Assembly: GCF_003002825.1 (NCBI RefSeq)
Contig: NZ_PVTE01000018.1
Coordinates: 1-64,000 of the forward strand
Source of the DNA: Spirosoma oryzae
Lineage (GTDB): Bacteria > Bacteroidota > Bacteroidia > Cytophagales > Spirosomataceae
Direction: 5' to 3'
DNA length: 64,000 bases
Shown here: positions 52,074 to 60,551 of the stretch, one piece after another
Layout of the letters: each line of letters begins with the position of its first letter
Numbering within the stretch: the first letter of the stretch is position 1
Position numbers and translations under genes: made by a program
The notes under the pieces: generated by a model
What the model was told of the DNA's origin: nothing
Databases searched by the model: none
The model's input: only the letters and a program-made list of their open reading frames with translations

Positions 52074-52144
52074 TACCCCCCCAGCCCCCTGAAGGGGGAG
52101 CATTCCGCAAATGAACCACTCCCCCTTCAGGGGGCTGGGGGGTA
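52074..52144. repeat. Family D palindromic element (copy D1)
   Basis: Perfect 26-bp arms (52074-52099 and 52119-52144) built on CCCCCCAGCCCCCTGAAGGG, with a loop containing CATTCCGC. The loop is also conserved (in reverse orientation) in copy D2. Lies between the small-protein gene and hmuT. Confidence 0.85.
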
Positions 52145-52262
52145 GGCCAGCCGGATAAAGCTTGCCCGTTAACAGACCTGATTCAAGTCCTTAATAGCCC
52201 TACCTTGAAAGGGCGGGGAGGCCGAAACAACGTCAAACCTCGAACTACAAACGGTAAACAAA

Positions 52263-53102
52263 ATGAAAAACTTCCTGCTTACACTGCTGGTCATGGCGTC
52301 CGGCCTGGTTCGGGCGCAGACCGCACCACCTCGTATCGTATCGCTCGATGGTACTGTCAGTGAAATTCTGAGCGATCTGGGGCTGGAAAACCGACTGGTC
52401 GGCGTCGACGTGACAAGTACCTACCCGGAATCGCTGAAGAAACTGCCGAAGGTTGGCCATAACCGCACCATCTCCGCCGAAGGAGTACTCGCCCAGCAGC
52501 CGACGCTGGTCCTGACGACCGAAAAAGCCGGTACCAAAGCCGATGTGCTCGACCAGATCCGGTCGGCGGGTGTGCAGGTCGTGTCGTTCAGGCAGGACTT
52601 TTCGGTCGAAGGCACCAGGAAACTCATCAACGATGTAGCCGCTGCCTGCCGGGTACCAAGTAAAGCCAAAGCGTTAATTCGTCAGGTCGATACCGATATG
52701 GCGAAGGTGCAGAAAGCGACGGGTAAACCGAACGTGCTGTTCATCTATGCGCGTGGTACCGGTACGATGCTGGTGGCCGGTAGGGGAACGCCGGTAGAAA
52801 AGATGATCGCACTGGCGGGTGGCCAGAACGCAACGCCCCAGTTTACCGATTTTAAACCCTTAACGACCGAAGCTCTCGTCGCTGCCGATCCCGACGTTAT
52901 TCTGCTGTTCGACAGTGGGCTGGAAAGTTTGGGCGGGCCTGTCGGCCTGCTGAGTGTGCCGGGCGTCGCCCAGACGAAAGCGGGAAAAAACCGCCGGTTT
53001 GTTACGATGGACGGCCACCTGCTGACAGGATTCACCCCCCGGCTCGGTAAGGCTCTGAGTGAACTGGCAAAGGGCATTTCGCTGACGGGCAAGGCTTTGT
53101 AA
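52263..53102 (+). CDS. hmuT: Haem ABC transporter substrate-binding protein
   Basis: 279 residues; signal peptide (FLLTLLVMASGLVRAQT). A class III periplasmic binding protein: IVSLDGTVSEILSDLGLENRLVGVDVTSTYPESLKKLPKVGHNRTISAEGVLAQQPTLVLT is broken up here into its family blocks (ISLDGT..EIL, VGVD, LPKVGH, EGVLAQQPTLVL). It binds haem in the periplasm and delivers it to HmuUV. Directly precedes the permease gene, from which a family A repeat separates it. Confidence 0.93.
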   Translation: MKNFLLTLLVMASGLVRAQTAPPRIVSLDGTVSEILSDLGLENRLVGVDVTSTYPESLKKLPKVGHNRTISAEGVLAQQPTLVLTTEKAGTKADVLDQIRSAGVQVVSFRQDFSVEGTRKLINDVAAACRVPSKAKALIRQVDTDMAKVQKATGKPNVLFIYARGTGTMLVAGRGTPVEKMIALAGGQNATPQFTDFKPLTTEALVAADPDVILLFDSGLESLGGPVGLLSVPGVAQTKAGKNRRFVTMDGHLLTGFTPRLGKALSELAKGISLTGKAL

Positions 53103-53109
53103 GTTATAG

Positions 53110-53226
53110 AATTTACGGTTTATGGTATTCGGTTTACGGTGCGAGACGTGTAAACGTCCACCTGGCTTCTTACCTGTAACAAATGCCGTATACTGAATAC
53201 CGTAAACCGAATACCATAAACTGTAC
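53110..53226. repeat. Family A intergenic inverted repeat (copy A5)
   Basis: Left arm 53110-53141 (GAATTTACGGTTTATGGTAT...) and right arm 53185-53226 (GCCGTATACTGAATACCGTA...). Fills the gap between hmuT and hmuU and ends 7 bp before the hmuU ATG. Confidence 0.8.
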
Positions 53227-53233
53227 ACCACAA

Positions 53234-54322
53234 ATGCTAACCCAAACACCACCGGCTCCCACAATCCCTCGTTCGGCGGGGCTACTTCCCGTGCCCCGGC
53301 GCAACTGGCTATTGCCTGCGCTGGTGGCCGGATTGATCGTGACGATCGTGCTGTCGGTAGGAGTAGGGGCGGTAGCGATTGCGCCCGTCGACGTGTTGCG
53401 AATACTGGCCGGGCGGCTGGGTTTCGACACGGACGTTAATGAGACAAAAACCGTCATTCTGACGACAATTCGACTGCCAAGAGTGTGTTTGGGTATACTG
53501 GTTGGATCGGGGTTAGCCGTGGCGGGCGCGGCTATGCAGGGTTTGTTCCGAAACCCGCTGGCCGACCCCGGTTTGATCGGTATTTCGTCGGGTGCATCGT
53601 TGGCCGCTGTACTGATGATCGTGCTGGAAGTGACGCTCTTCCAGAAACTGGCGGGGCTGGCAGGCTATTATGCCCTGTCGCTGGTGGCGTTTGCCGGGGC
53701 CTGCGGGACGACACTACTCGTATATCGGCTGGCGCGGGTGGCGGGTCGGTCGGTTGTTACGACGATGTTGCTGGCCGGTATCGCGATCAATGCGCTGGCC
53801 GGTGCCCTGACGGGCTTACTCACCTACCTGGCTACCGACGATCAGCTGCGGACGATTACGTTCTGGGCGCTGGGTAGTCTCGGCGGAGCATCGTGGACAA
53901 CCGTGCTGGTGCTGTTACCCTTCATGGCGGTGGTGCTGATCGGTATGCCCCGACTGGCCAAATCGCTGAACCTGCTGGCGCTGGGCGAGAGTCAGGCGGC
54001 TATGCTGGGCGTGAACCTGACACGGCTCAAACGGCAGGTTATTATCCTGGCGACGCTGGCCGTCGGTACGTCCGTGGCGGTCGCGGGCGTTATCGGCTTC
54101 GTCGGCCTGGTCATTCCCCACCTGATTCGGCTGGTCGCTGGTTCCGACCACCGGCATGTACTGACCGGGTCGGCGCTGGGCGGGGCAATCGTTTTGACGG
54201 CTGCCGATGCCCTGTCGCGAACAATCGTAGCCCCGGCCGAACTACCCATCGGCATCGTAACGGCTCTGATCGGCACCCCCGTTTTTATCTGGATGCTCAT
54301 TCGCCAACGAAATCTAGGGTAG
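53234..54322 (+). CDS. hmuU: Haem ABC transporter permease (FecCD family)
   Basis: 362 residues from the ATG at 53234 (MLTQTPPAPTIPRSAG); the longer frame would translate the upstream repeat. FecCD/BtuC-type permease with about ten membrane helices: LPRVCLGILVGSGLAVAGAAMQGLFRNPLADPGLIGISSGAS is the family hallmark (cut here into LPRVCLGILVGSGL, AMQGLFRNPLADPGLIG, ISSGAS), and near the end GFVGLVIPHLIRLVAGSDHR. Forms the inner-membrane channel with HmuV. Confidence 0.94.
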   Translation: MLTQTPPAPTIPRSAGLLPVPRRNWLLPALVAGLIVTIVLSVGVGAVAIAPVDVLRILAGRLGFDTDVNETKTVILTTIRLPRVCLGILVGSGLAVAGAAMQGLFRNPLADPGLIGISSGASLAAVLMIVLEVTLFQKLAGLAGYYALSLVAFAGACGTTLLVYRLARVAGRSVVTTMLLAGIAINALAGALTGLLTYLATDDQLRTITFWALGSLGGASWTTVLVLLPFMAVVLIGMPRLAKSLNLLALGESQAAMLGVNLTRLKRQVIILATLAVGTSVAVAGVIGFVGLVIPHLIRLVAGSDHRHVLTGSALGGAIVLTAADALSRTIVAPAELPIGIVTALIGTPVFIWMLIRQRNLG

Positions 54323-54354
54323 ACGATCAGGGCTGTTAAGTTCTAGCCTGTTTA

Positions 54355-54452
54355 CCCGGCAGCGGCCGTCCGTCCCAGCCCCCTGAAGGGGGAGTGGTTT
54401 CTTCGCGGAATGCTCCCCCTTTAGGGGGCTGGGACGGACGGCCGCTGCCGGG
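54355..54452. repeat. Family D palindromic element (copy D2)
   Basis: About 40-bp arms (54355-54394 and 54413-54452) with one mismatch, built on the same CCCAGCCCCCTGAAGGGGG core as D1. The loop TTCTTCGCGGAATG read in reverse complement matches the D1 loop at most positions, so the element sits in opposite orientation. Confidence 0.85.
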
Positions 54453-54532
54453 TGGTTCGGCCGAAGTAAATTTGGCTTCTGGTAGTATCAAATCAAGAAC
54501 TTAAGAGCCCTAGGGTAGACGATGGCCCCGTA

Positions 54533-54566
54533 CGAACCGAAAACCGAATACCGTAAACTGAAAACC
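54533..54566. repeat. Family A repeat, single arm (copy A6)
   Basis: CGAACCGAAAACCGAATACC plus GTAAACTGAAAACC, one arm of family A, ending 4 bp before the hmuV ATG. Confidence 0.65.
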
Positions 54567-54570
54567 CCCT

Positions 54571-55347
54571 ATGCTGCAAACCGAACAACTAACTTATCGC
54601 ATCGACAAGCGGACGCTGGTCAACAGTGTGTCGATGCGGGCGCGGGCGGGCGAACTGCTGGCGATCGTCGGGCCGAACGGGGCCGGGAAGTCCACGCTGC
54701 TGCGGCTCTGCGCCGGTGAACTGAAGCCCGCATCGGGTCAGGTGTCGTGGGGTGGGCAGCCATTGTGGGCGCATTCGGCCAGTGAGCTGGCGCGTCTGCG
54801 TGGCTTCCTCCACCAGCAGAACACGCTGGCGTTTCCATTTCGGGTCGACGAACTCGTGCTGATGGGCCGCTACCCGCACCATGGCGCACACCCGTCTTCG
54901 GCAGACTATGCCATCGCCGAAGACGCCCTGCGCATGGTCGACATGAGCGCCTTCGCCAGCCGAATCGTGACGACACTGTCGGGTGGAGAACAGCAACGTG
55001 TCCAACTGGCGCGAATATTGGCCCAACTGTGGGACGTCAACGAAGGCTTACTGCTGCTTGACGAACCGACTACCGGGCTCGACTTGCTGCATCAGCACCA
55101 ACTGCTCGACATTGCCCGACAGATGGCCCGACGAGGCTACACCGTCGTCGCCGTACTACACGACCTGAACATGGCGGCCCAGTATGCCGACCGGCTGCTG
55201 CTGCTGCGTTCCGGGCGGGTCGAAGCGCTCGGCGCACCCCGCGACGTGCTGACAGAGACGTTGGTCGAACGCGTGTTCAACGTACCCGTGCAGATACTCG
55301 ATAACCCCCGAACCCACAGCCCGATGGTAGTGGTAGGAAGGGTATAA
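54571..55347 (+). CDS. hmuV: Haem ABC transporter ATP-binding protein
   Basis: 258 residues. Walker A IVGPNGAGKSTLLRL, signature VTTLSGGEQQRVQLARIL, Walker B LLLLDEPTTGLD, and AVLHDLNMAAQYADRL. The length and the FPFRVDELVLMGRYPHHG stretch are typical of HmuV-type ATPases. Powers haem import together with HmuTU. Confidence 0.95.
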   Translation: MLQTEQLTYRIDKRTLVNSVSMRARAGELLAIVGPNGAGKSTLLRLCAGELKPASGQVSWGGQPLWAHSASELARLRGFLHQQNTLAFPFRVDELVLMGRYPHHGAHPSSADYAIAEDALRMVDMSAFASRIVTTLSGGEQQRVQLARILAQLWDVNEGLLLLDEPTTGLDLLHQHQLLDIARQMARRGYTVVAVLHDLNMAAQYADRLLLLRSGRVEALGAPRDVLTETLVERVFNVPVQILDNPRTHSPMVVVGRV

Positions 55348-55350
55348 CGT

Positions 55351-55458
55351 TATTCGGTATTCGGTTCACGGTAGTCCATCGCACGTTAAGTTTTCTTCAG
55401 AAGATACGCTGAACTGAAGACCGTATACCGAAAACTGTATACCGAAAACATTAAACTT
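55351..55458. repeat. Family A intergenic inverted repeat (copy A7)
   Basis: Left arm 55351-55373 (TATTCGGTATTCGGTTCACG...) and right arm 55413-55458 (CCGTATACCGAAAACTGTAT...). Fills the hmuV-hmuS gap. Confidence 0.75.
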
Positions 55459-55466
55459 TAAACGAA

Positions 55467-56483
55467 ATGACTACACTCGAAACACTGACGACGCGCTGGG
55501 CCGACTTGCGGCAGCAGCAACCCAATCTACGCATCCGCGATGCCGCCCGGCAACTGGGCGTGAGCGAAGCGGAACTGCTCGCAACAGGTACCGGTAAAAC
55601 GGTGGTGCGGCTGGCGGGGGACTTTCGCGAACTGCTCAAACAGGTTGCGACGCTTGGGCACGTCATGGCGCTTACCCGCAACGATGCTCTGGTTCACGAA
55701 CGGAAAGGCACGTACGAAAGCGTGTCGTTCAATGGGCATGTCGGGCTGGTACTCGGCCCTGATATCGACCTGCGCCTGTTTATGAGTCGCTGGACGTTTG
55801 GATTTGCTGTTGACGAAAATGGTCGGCAGAGCTTACAGTTTTTCGACGCGCAGGGACAGGCCATTCACAAAATCTACCTTACTGAACAGTCGAACCGGAC
55901 CGCCTACGACGCGCTGGTCAGTCAGTTCTGCAGCGACGACCAAAGTGATACACTGCTCATTGAGCCCGCCCCCGACCGGACGGTCGACCAGCCCGATGAA
56001 GCGATCGACGTAGCTGGCTTTCAGGCCGGATGGCTGGCAATGCAGGACACGCACGAGTTCTTTGGTCTGCTCCGCCAACACGGCGTGGGGCGTCAGCAGG
56101 GGCTGCGACTGGCTCCCGACGGGTACGCCCAACTGCTGACGATGGAGCAAGTGAAACAGGCAATGACCCTGGCGTCGGACCGCGCGGTGCCCATCATGGT
56201 GTTTGTGTCGAATCCCGGCTGTATCCAGATACACACGGGACCGGTGCAGAAACTGGTACAGATGGGACCGTGGTATAACGTCCTCGATCCACTGTTCAAC
56301 CTGCACCTGAACGAAACGCTGATCGGGCAGGTCTGGCTGACTAAAAAACCGACCGCCGACGGTATCGTTACCAGCCTGGAACTCTTCGACAAAGATGGTC
56401 AGAACGTATGCCTGCTCTTCGGCGAACGCAAACCCGGCAAGCCCGAACTGGAAAGCTGGCGCGCGATCGTGGCAGCGTTGTAG
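55467..56483 (+). CDS. hmuS: Haem-degrading/haem-handling protein
   Basis: 338 residues, the family's usual length (HmuS/ChuS/HemS). Two tandem homologous halves (~25-165 and ~190-335): FRELLKQVATLGHVMALTRNDALVHERKGTYESV and VKQAMTLASDRAVPIMVFVSNPGCIQIHTGPVQKLVQMGPWYNVLDPLFNLHL (shown here as family blocks VMALTRND, VHERKG, IQIHTG, MGPWYNVLDP). It binds haem in the cytoplasm; family members act as haem chaperone and/or oxygenase. End of the cluster; a family B repeat follows its stop. Confidence 0.94.
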   Translation: MTTLETLTTRWADLRQQQPNLRIRDAARQLGVSEAELLATGTGKTVVRLAGDFRELLKQVATLGHVMALTRNDALVHERKGTYESVSFNGHVGLVLGPDIDLRLFMSRWTFGFAVDENGRQSLQFFDAQGQAIHKIYLTEQSNRTAYDALVSQFCSDDQSDTLLIEPAPDRTVDQPDEAIDVAGFQAGWLAMQDTHEFFGLLRQHGVGRQQGLRLAPDGYAQLLTMEQVKQAMTLASDRAVPIMVFVSNPGCIQIHTGPVQKLVQMGPWYNVLDPLFNLHLNETLIGQVWLTKKPTADGIVTSLELFDKDGQNVCLLFGERKPGKPELESWRAIVAAL

Positions 56484-56581
56484 CCTGGACCTCCCGGTCC
56501 GGGTGGACGCGAAGCGGCCTTAAAGCTACCGCATACACAAGTTGCCCTGACGGGCACCCGGACCGGGAGGTCCAGGCTACG
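56479..56581. repeat. Family B inverted repeat (copy B3)
   Basis: Arms TGTAGCCTGGACCTCCCGGT and the complementary GACCGGGAGGTCCAGGCTAC at the two ends; the centre carries GGACGCGAAGCGGCC and GTTGCCCTGACGGGC, shared with B1/B2. Overlaps the last codon of hmuS and lies before the convergent helicase gene. Confidence 0.8.
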
Positions 56582-56593
56582 CACCTCGACAGG

Positions 56594-58708
56594 CTACACC
56601 GCCTTCCTGCGTGAACCTTTCGCTGGTTTGCCACTGTGTAGTTCGATGATGCGCAGTATGTCGGCACCAATCTGGCGGGCACGGGTTTTTCCGAAGCCTT
56701 TGATCGCCATCAGCTCATCCATGGTCGACGGGCGCTGACTGGCCAGTTCGGTGACGGTTTTATGGGGAAGTACCATGAAGCCCGTCGTGCCATGCTCACT
56801 CGCCAGTTCGTTGCGCCACTTCATCAGGGCACCGTACAAGCCACCCTTCCCGGTACTGCCTTCCTTCTCGGCAGGTTCGTTTTTCTTCCGACTCGGCACA
56901 AAGTCAAGCTCGACTTTGTGCCGGGCCTGTTGGTATGCCGTTGCGTCGAACGCGGATCGAAGCGTGTCGAAGCCGTGCTGTTTGCTAATCAGTTCTTTCT
57001 CCAGTTCGTCAAGGTTTTCGAACAGGCTGTCGCGGGCTTGCTTGTTGTCGGTCGCCGTGTCGAGTCGGTGCAGCAGGGGCAGGGCTTCGTCGGTAAGCAG
57101 CGCGTGAAAATAGCCGCCCGCTTTCTGAAGCCGGTCGCGCAGTGGTTCGTTGGCTTCGGGCAGCACGTCGGGCAGAAAGTAGCCGGGCAGTTGTCGGACG
57201 AACCGCCGGGCCACAACGCGGCCTTTCTCGGTCAGCAGTTCGGTTAGTTGCAGCAGGAGTAGCATCAGGTCGCCCGAAAAAGCACCACTGTGATCGTGGA
57301 TCACCTTACGCGATCGGTGCAGTAGTGAATGAGCCGTTTCGAACGAAAACAGTTCTTCGAGTAGCTGTTCCTGGTACGCCCGTTTGGCATCGGTCAGGTG
57401 CTGTTCGGTGGGTGTCTGTTGCTGTACCTGTTCGTGAAAGTCGTCCAGCCGTTGCTCGCTCTTGATGCTGTGCATCGGAATTTCGGCCCGCAGCACCAGC
57501 CCATCCAGCGTTTTGCACCGGCTCAGCGCCACGTACACCTGCCCGTGTGCAAACGCCGACGATGCATCGATGATCGCCCGCTCGAAGGTCAATCCCTGAC
57601 TTTTGTGAATCGTGATGGCCCAGGCCAGTTTCAGCGGATACTGCGTAAACGTGCCGATGACCTCACTGGTAATCTCTTTTGTCGTCGGGTCGAGGGCGTA
57701 GCGGACGTTCTCCCACGAAACCCGCTCGACGGTCAGCGGCTCACGATCGCCTTGGCATTCGACATAAATCTGGTCGTCATCAATGGCGGTAACACGCCCG
57801 ATCTTGCCGTTATAATAGAGCTTGTCGCGCGAAATATCGTTTTTGATAAACATGACCTGCGCCCCGATTTTCAGGTCCAGGTCGGCGTCGGTGGGGAAGG
57901 CGTGGGCGGGAAACTCCTTGTCGATTTCGGCTTCGAACGAACGTAGCTTACCCTTCAGCGCCTTCAGCTTTTCACTGTTGATCTGCTGCGCCCGCTGATT
58001 GTGCGTCGACAGCGTGATGTAGCCGTCGCGTTCGTCGGGCGCAAAGTCGGGAATGTACCGCTGATTCAGATCCGCCAGCTGATCGCGCGTGATCGTCTTT
58101 TCGCGGATGCCATTCAGCATATCGATAAACCGCTGGTCGGCCTGTCGGTAAATGTGCGTCAGCTCGATTGAGACGTAGGGCGTCTGTTGCAGCGCGCGGC
58201 TACCGAAAAAATAGCCTGTCTCGTAATACGGGCTCAATAGCTGCCAGTCTTCGTCGCGGATCACGGGCGGCAGCTGCTGCATGTCGCCGATAAGCAGTAG
58301 TTGTACGCCACCAAAGGGCTCCGGTCGATGACGGTACCGGCGCAACACTTCATCGATACCATCGAGCACGTCGGCCCGTACCATACTGATCTCGTCGATG
58401 ACCAGCAGGTCGAGCGTGCGGAAGATCTTGATTTTCTCGCGGTTGATGTTGTTTTCGCGAACGGCGCTGCCCGGCACGAGCGGTCCGAACGGTAACTGAA
58501 ACAGCGAGTGAATCGTGACACCCCCGGCATTGATGGCCGCGACGCCCGTTGGGGCCACCACAACCATACGTTTGCCGATCGACTGCCGAATCTGCCGCAG
58601 AAACGTCGTTTTTCCGGTACCGGCCTTCCCCGTCAGAAAGACGTTTCGGCTGGTGTGCATGACGAAGTTGTAGGCGAGATCGAGTTTTTCGTTTACGGCA
58701 GCAGGCAT
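56594..58708 (-). CDS. AAA/Pif1-RecD-like helicase with C-terminal HRDC domain
   Basis: 704 residues. Walker A FLTGKAGTGKTTFLRQ (~25-37), VVAPTGVAAINAGG, Walker B LLVIDEISMVRADVLDG, then YLGNMQQLPPVI-type LIGDMQQLPPVIRDED, and the superfamily-1B motifs WAITIHKSQGLTF and VYVALSRCKTLDGLVL. The last ~60 residues are an HRDC-like domain (PSTMDELMAIKGFGKTRARQIG). A 5'-3' DNA helicase acting in replication or repair is likely; similar HRDC-tailed proteins are common in Bacteroidota. Alone in its unit. Confidence 0.92.
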   Translation of the reverse strand: MPAAVNEKLDLAYNFVMHTSRNVFLTGKAGTGKTTFLRQIRQSIGKRMVVVAPTGVAAINAGGVTIHSLFQLPFGPLVPGSAVRENNINREKIKIFRTLDLLVIDEISMVRADVLDGIDEVLRRYRHRPEPFGGVQLLLIGDMQQLPPVIRDEDWQLLSPYYETGYFFGSRALQQTPYVSIELTHIYRQADQRFIDMLNGIREKTITRDQLADLNQRYIPDFAPDERDGYITLSTHNQRAQQINSEKLKALKGKLRSFEAEIDKEFPAHAFPTDADLDLKIGAQVMFIKNDISRDKLYYNGKIGRVTAIDDDQIYVECQGDREPLTVERVSWENVRYALDPTTKEITSEVIGTFTQYPLKLAWAITIHKSQGLTFERAIIDASSAFAHGQVYVALSRCKTLDGLVLRAEIPMHSIKSEQRLDDFHEQVQQQTPTEQHLTDAKRAYQEQLLEELFSFETAHSLLHRSRKVIHDHSGAFSGDLMLLLLQLTELLTEKGRVVARRFVRQLPGYFLPDVLPEANEPLRDRLQKAGGYFHALLTDEALPLLHRLDTATDNKQARDSLFENLDELEKELISKQHGFDTLRSAFDATAYQQARHKVELDFVPSRKKNEPAEKEGSTGKGGLYGALMKWRNELASEHGTTGFMVLPHKTVTELASQRPSTMDELMAIKGFGKTRARQIGADILRIIELHSGKPAKGSRRKAV

Positions 58709-58790
58709 TCGGGAAGTCGTCTGGAGTAGACAAGGATAACGGTTTCTACTGCCCCGCCGGTTCCGAGTTTACTAGACAGGATTTTTTTAT

Positions 58791-58869
58791 TGGACAGGAT
58801 TACAGGATGGACAGGATGTATTATCAATTTGTCTAAAATCAAATCCTGTCCATCCTGTAATCCTGTCCA
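58791..58869. repeat. Palindromic element G, 27-bp perfect arms
   Basis: TGGACAGGATTACAGGATGG plus ACAGGAT (58791-58817) and its exact reverse complement at 58843-58869, spacer 25 nt. The arm itself is built from repeated ACAGGAT units. Lies between the EamA gene end and the helicase start. Confidence 0.8.
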
Positions 58870-58875
58870 TGAAAA

Positions 58876-59298
58876 CTACTCGCGGGAGGTGGCGATGATG
58901 ATGGCGCCGACGACCATGATGGCTGCGCCGGTGAGCACCTGCCAGCTGAGTTTCTCCTTCAGGAATACCCCCGCCAGAATGACCGAGAAAACCAGCGTCA
59001 GGTTTGTCAGGGGCGATACCTGCGAGGCATTGCCCAGTTTGAGCGCGCGAAACGACAGCAGCGACGACAGACAAGTAACGACGCCCGCAACGATCAGAAA
59101 AATCCAGCTGCGCCGGTCGATCGTACGCAAGTCCGGGAGTTTGCCCTGCCCGAGGATGACACTCCACGAGACCAGTAAAATCATAACGGCCTGTACGGCA
59201 AAGGCCAGATTCGAATCGACGTTTTTGACCCCGGCTTTGGTCAGCGTCACAACGATGGCTGAGGCCAAAGCCGCCAGCAGGGCAAAAACAATCCACAT
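58876..59298 (-). CDS. Half-size EamA (DMT-superfamily) transporter
   Basis: 140 residues, about five membrane helices: a single EamA unit (LLAALASAIVVTLTKAGVKNVDSN, then SLLSFRALKLGNASQVSPLTNLTLVFSVILAGVFLKEKLSW as family blocks FRALKLGNAS, VSPLTNLT, FLKEKLSW, GAAIMVVGAIII). Usual EamA proteins have two units, so this probably works as a dimer. Inner-membrane metabolite exporter or importer; substrate unknown. Confidence 0.9.
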   Translation of the reverse strand: MWIVFALLAALASAIVVTLTKAGVKNVDSNLAFAVQAVMILLVSWSVILGQGKLPDLRTIDRRSWIFLIVAGVVTCLSSLLSFRALKLGNASQVSPLTNLTLVFSVILAGVFLKEKLSWQVLTGAAIMVVGAIIIATSRE

Positions 59299-59380
59299 GA
59301 TGCGAAGGGAGAAGGAGCGGAGTAAAGTAGCCGCATAGTCATAACGAAAACTCGGAACGTTCGGTGCATTTTTGGGTTTT

Positions 59381-59507
59381 GTGTAGAGACGCGATCCTTC
59401 GCGTCTCAGCGCGCGTCAGCTGATAGCATCTAGGTATAACCATGTGGTGGCACAACCATCGGTGCGATACCGTCCGGGCGATGAGACGCGAAGGGTCGCG
59501 TCTCTAC
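59381..59507. repeat. Family C inverted repeat (copy C2)
   Basis: GTGTAGAGACGCGATCCTTC/GCGTCTC at one end and GAGACGCGAAGGGTCGCGTC/TCTAC at the other are complementary ends of a 127-bp element, related to C1 (36641-36778). It lies just before the DUF2027-Smr gene. Confidence 0.7.
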
Positions 59508-59528
59508 CAGTAAAAACACTGAAAACAA

Positions 59529-60551
59529 ATGAATATTGGTGATAAAGTCCGGCTGTTACGGGCGAAAGGAGAGGGCATCGTGTCGCGGTTTTTGCCGGGC
59601 AACATGGTCGAAATTGAGATTGAAGATGGCTTCCGGATTCCGGTGATGCGTTCGGAACTGGTTCCCGTGTCGCCACTGGAAGCGGAAAAACTGCTCCGTA
59701 AGTCGACATTCGAGCCGCAGAAACCAACAGCGCCGTCGGCCCCGTCGATTCTGGCCAACCAGGGTATTTACCTGGCGTTTGTCGCGGTCAATGATCGAGA
59801 GTATTCGTTGTATCTGGTCAACAATACCGACTGGGATTTTCCGTATGCACTGGGCGAAGAGTCGGCCGCACCCACGGGCGGTGTGCAGTTCCGGGGCTTG
59901 TTTGCCGGCATGCTCAAAGCGCGGGCGCATCAGAAAATGAACGACCTCTACACGCACGCGACCTTTGAAAACTGGCCGACGTTCGTGGTGCAGGGGTTGT
60001 GGTTCCGCGCGGGCAAGTCGACGTTGCGGGCTCCGCTGGTGAAACGATTCAAAGCACGGGCCGCGACGTTTTTTAAGAATAAAACCACCGTGCCCGTCCT
60101 GAATCAGCCCGGTTTTGTCAGTCAGCTCGATGCCGAAGGAACTGAGCCGGCACAACCCGCAGCCCCGTCGAGTAACCGGCCCCGCCCGCATACGATTCGA
60201 CCCGACGAGTTGAAAGCCGAAATGCTGAAGCCAAAGAATGATCCCGACGCTATCGCGGTCGACCGGCCGTCGTCGGTGGTTGATCTGCATACGGAAGCGC
60301 TGCTGCCGAAAGGGACGGGCAACCGTGGTCCCGCCGACCTACTGAAGCTGCAACTGGATACCTTTGAGAAAGCACTCGAAAACGCCGTTGCCAGTGGTAT
60401 GAGCGAAATCACGTTTATTCACGGCGTCGGCAGTGGTGCGTTGCGGACTGAACTGCACAAGCGGCTGGGGCAACACGCCCACGTCCGGTTTTTCGAAGAT
60501 GCCCAGAAACAGAAATTTGGCTATGGTGCCACGAAGGTCAGCCTTAAGTAA
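59529..60551 (+). CDS. DUF2027 domain protein with C-terminal Smr domain
   Basis: 340 residues. N-terminal MNIGDKVRLLRAKGEGIVSRFLPGNMVEIEIEDGFRIPV (DUF2027/MutS2-like KOW part, blocks GDKVRLL, GIVSRFL, VEIEIEDGF), a middle beta-rich segment, a Pro-rich linker, and a C-terminal Smr domain with VVDLHTEALLP and ITFIHGVGSGALRTELHKRL (HGxGxGxL). Smr domains are often nucleases; the DUF2027-Smr combination is Bacteroidota-typical, function unclear. The next gene begins inside its 3' end. Confidence 0.9.
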   Translation: MNIGDKVRLLRAKGEGIVSRFLPGNMVEIEIEDGFRIPVMRSELVPVSPLEAEKLLRKSTFEPQKPTAPSAPSILANQGIYLAFVAVNDREYSLYLVNNTDWDFPYALGEESAAPTGGVQFRGLFAGMLKARAHQKMNDLYTHATFENWPTFVVQGLWFRAGKSTLRAPLVKRFKARAATFFKNKTTVPVLNQPGFVSQLDAEGTEPAQPAAPSSNRPRPHTIRPDELKAEMLKPKNDPDAIAVDRPSSVVDLHTEALLPKGTGNRGPADLLKLQLDTFEKALENAVASGMSEITFIHGVGSGALRTELHKRLGQHAHVRFFEDAQKQKFGYGATKVSLK

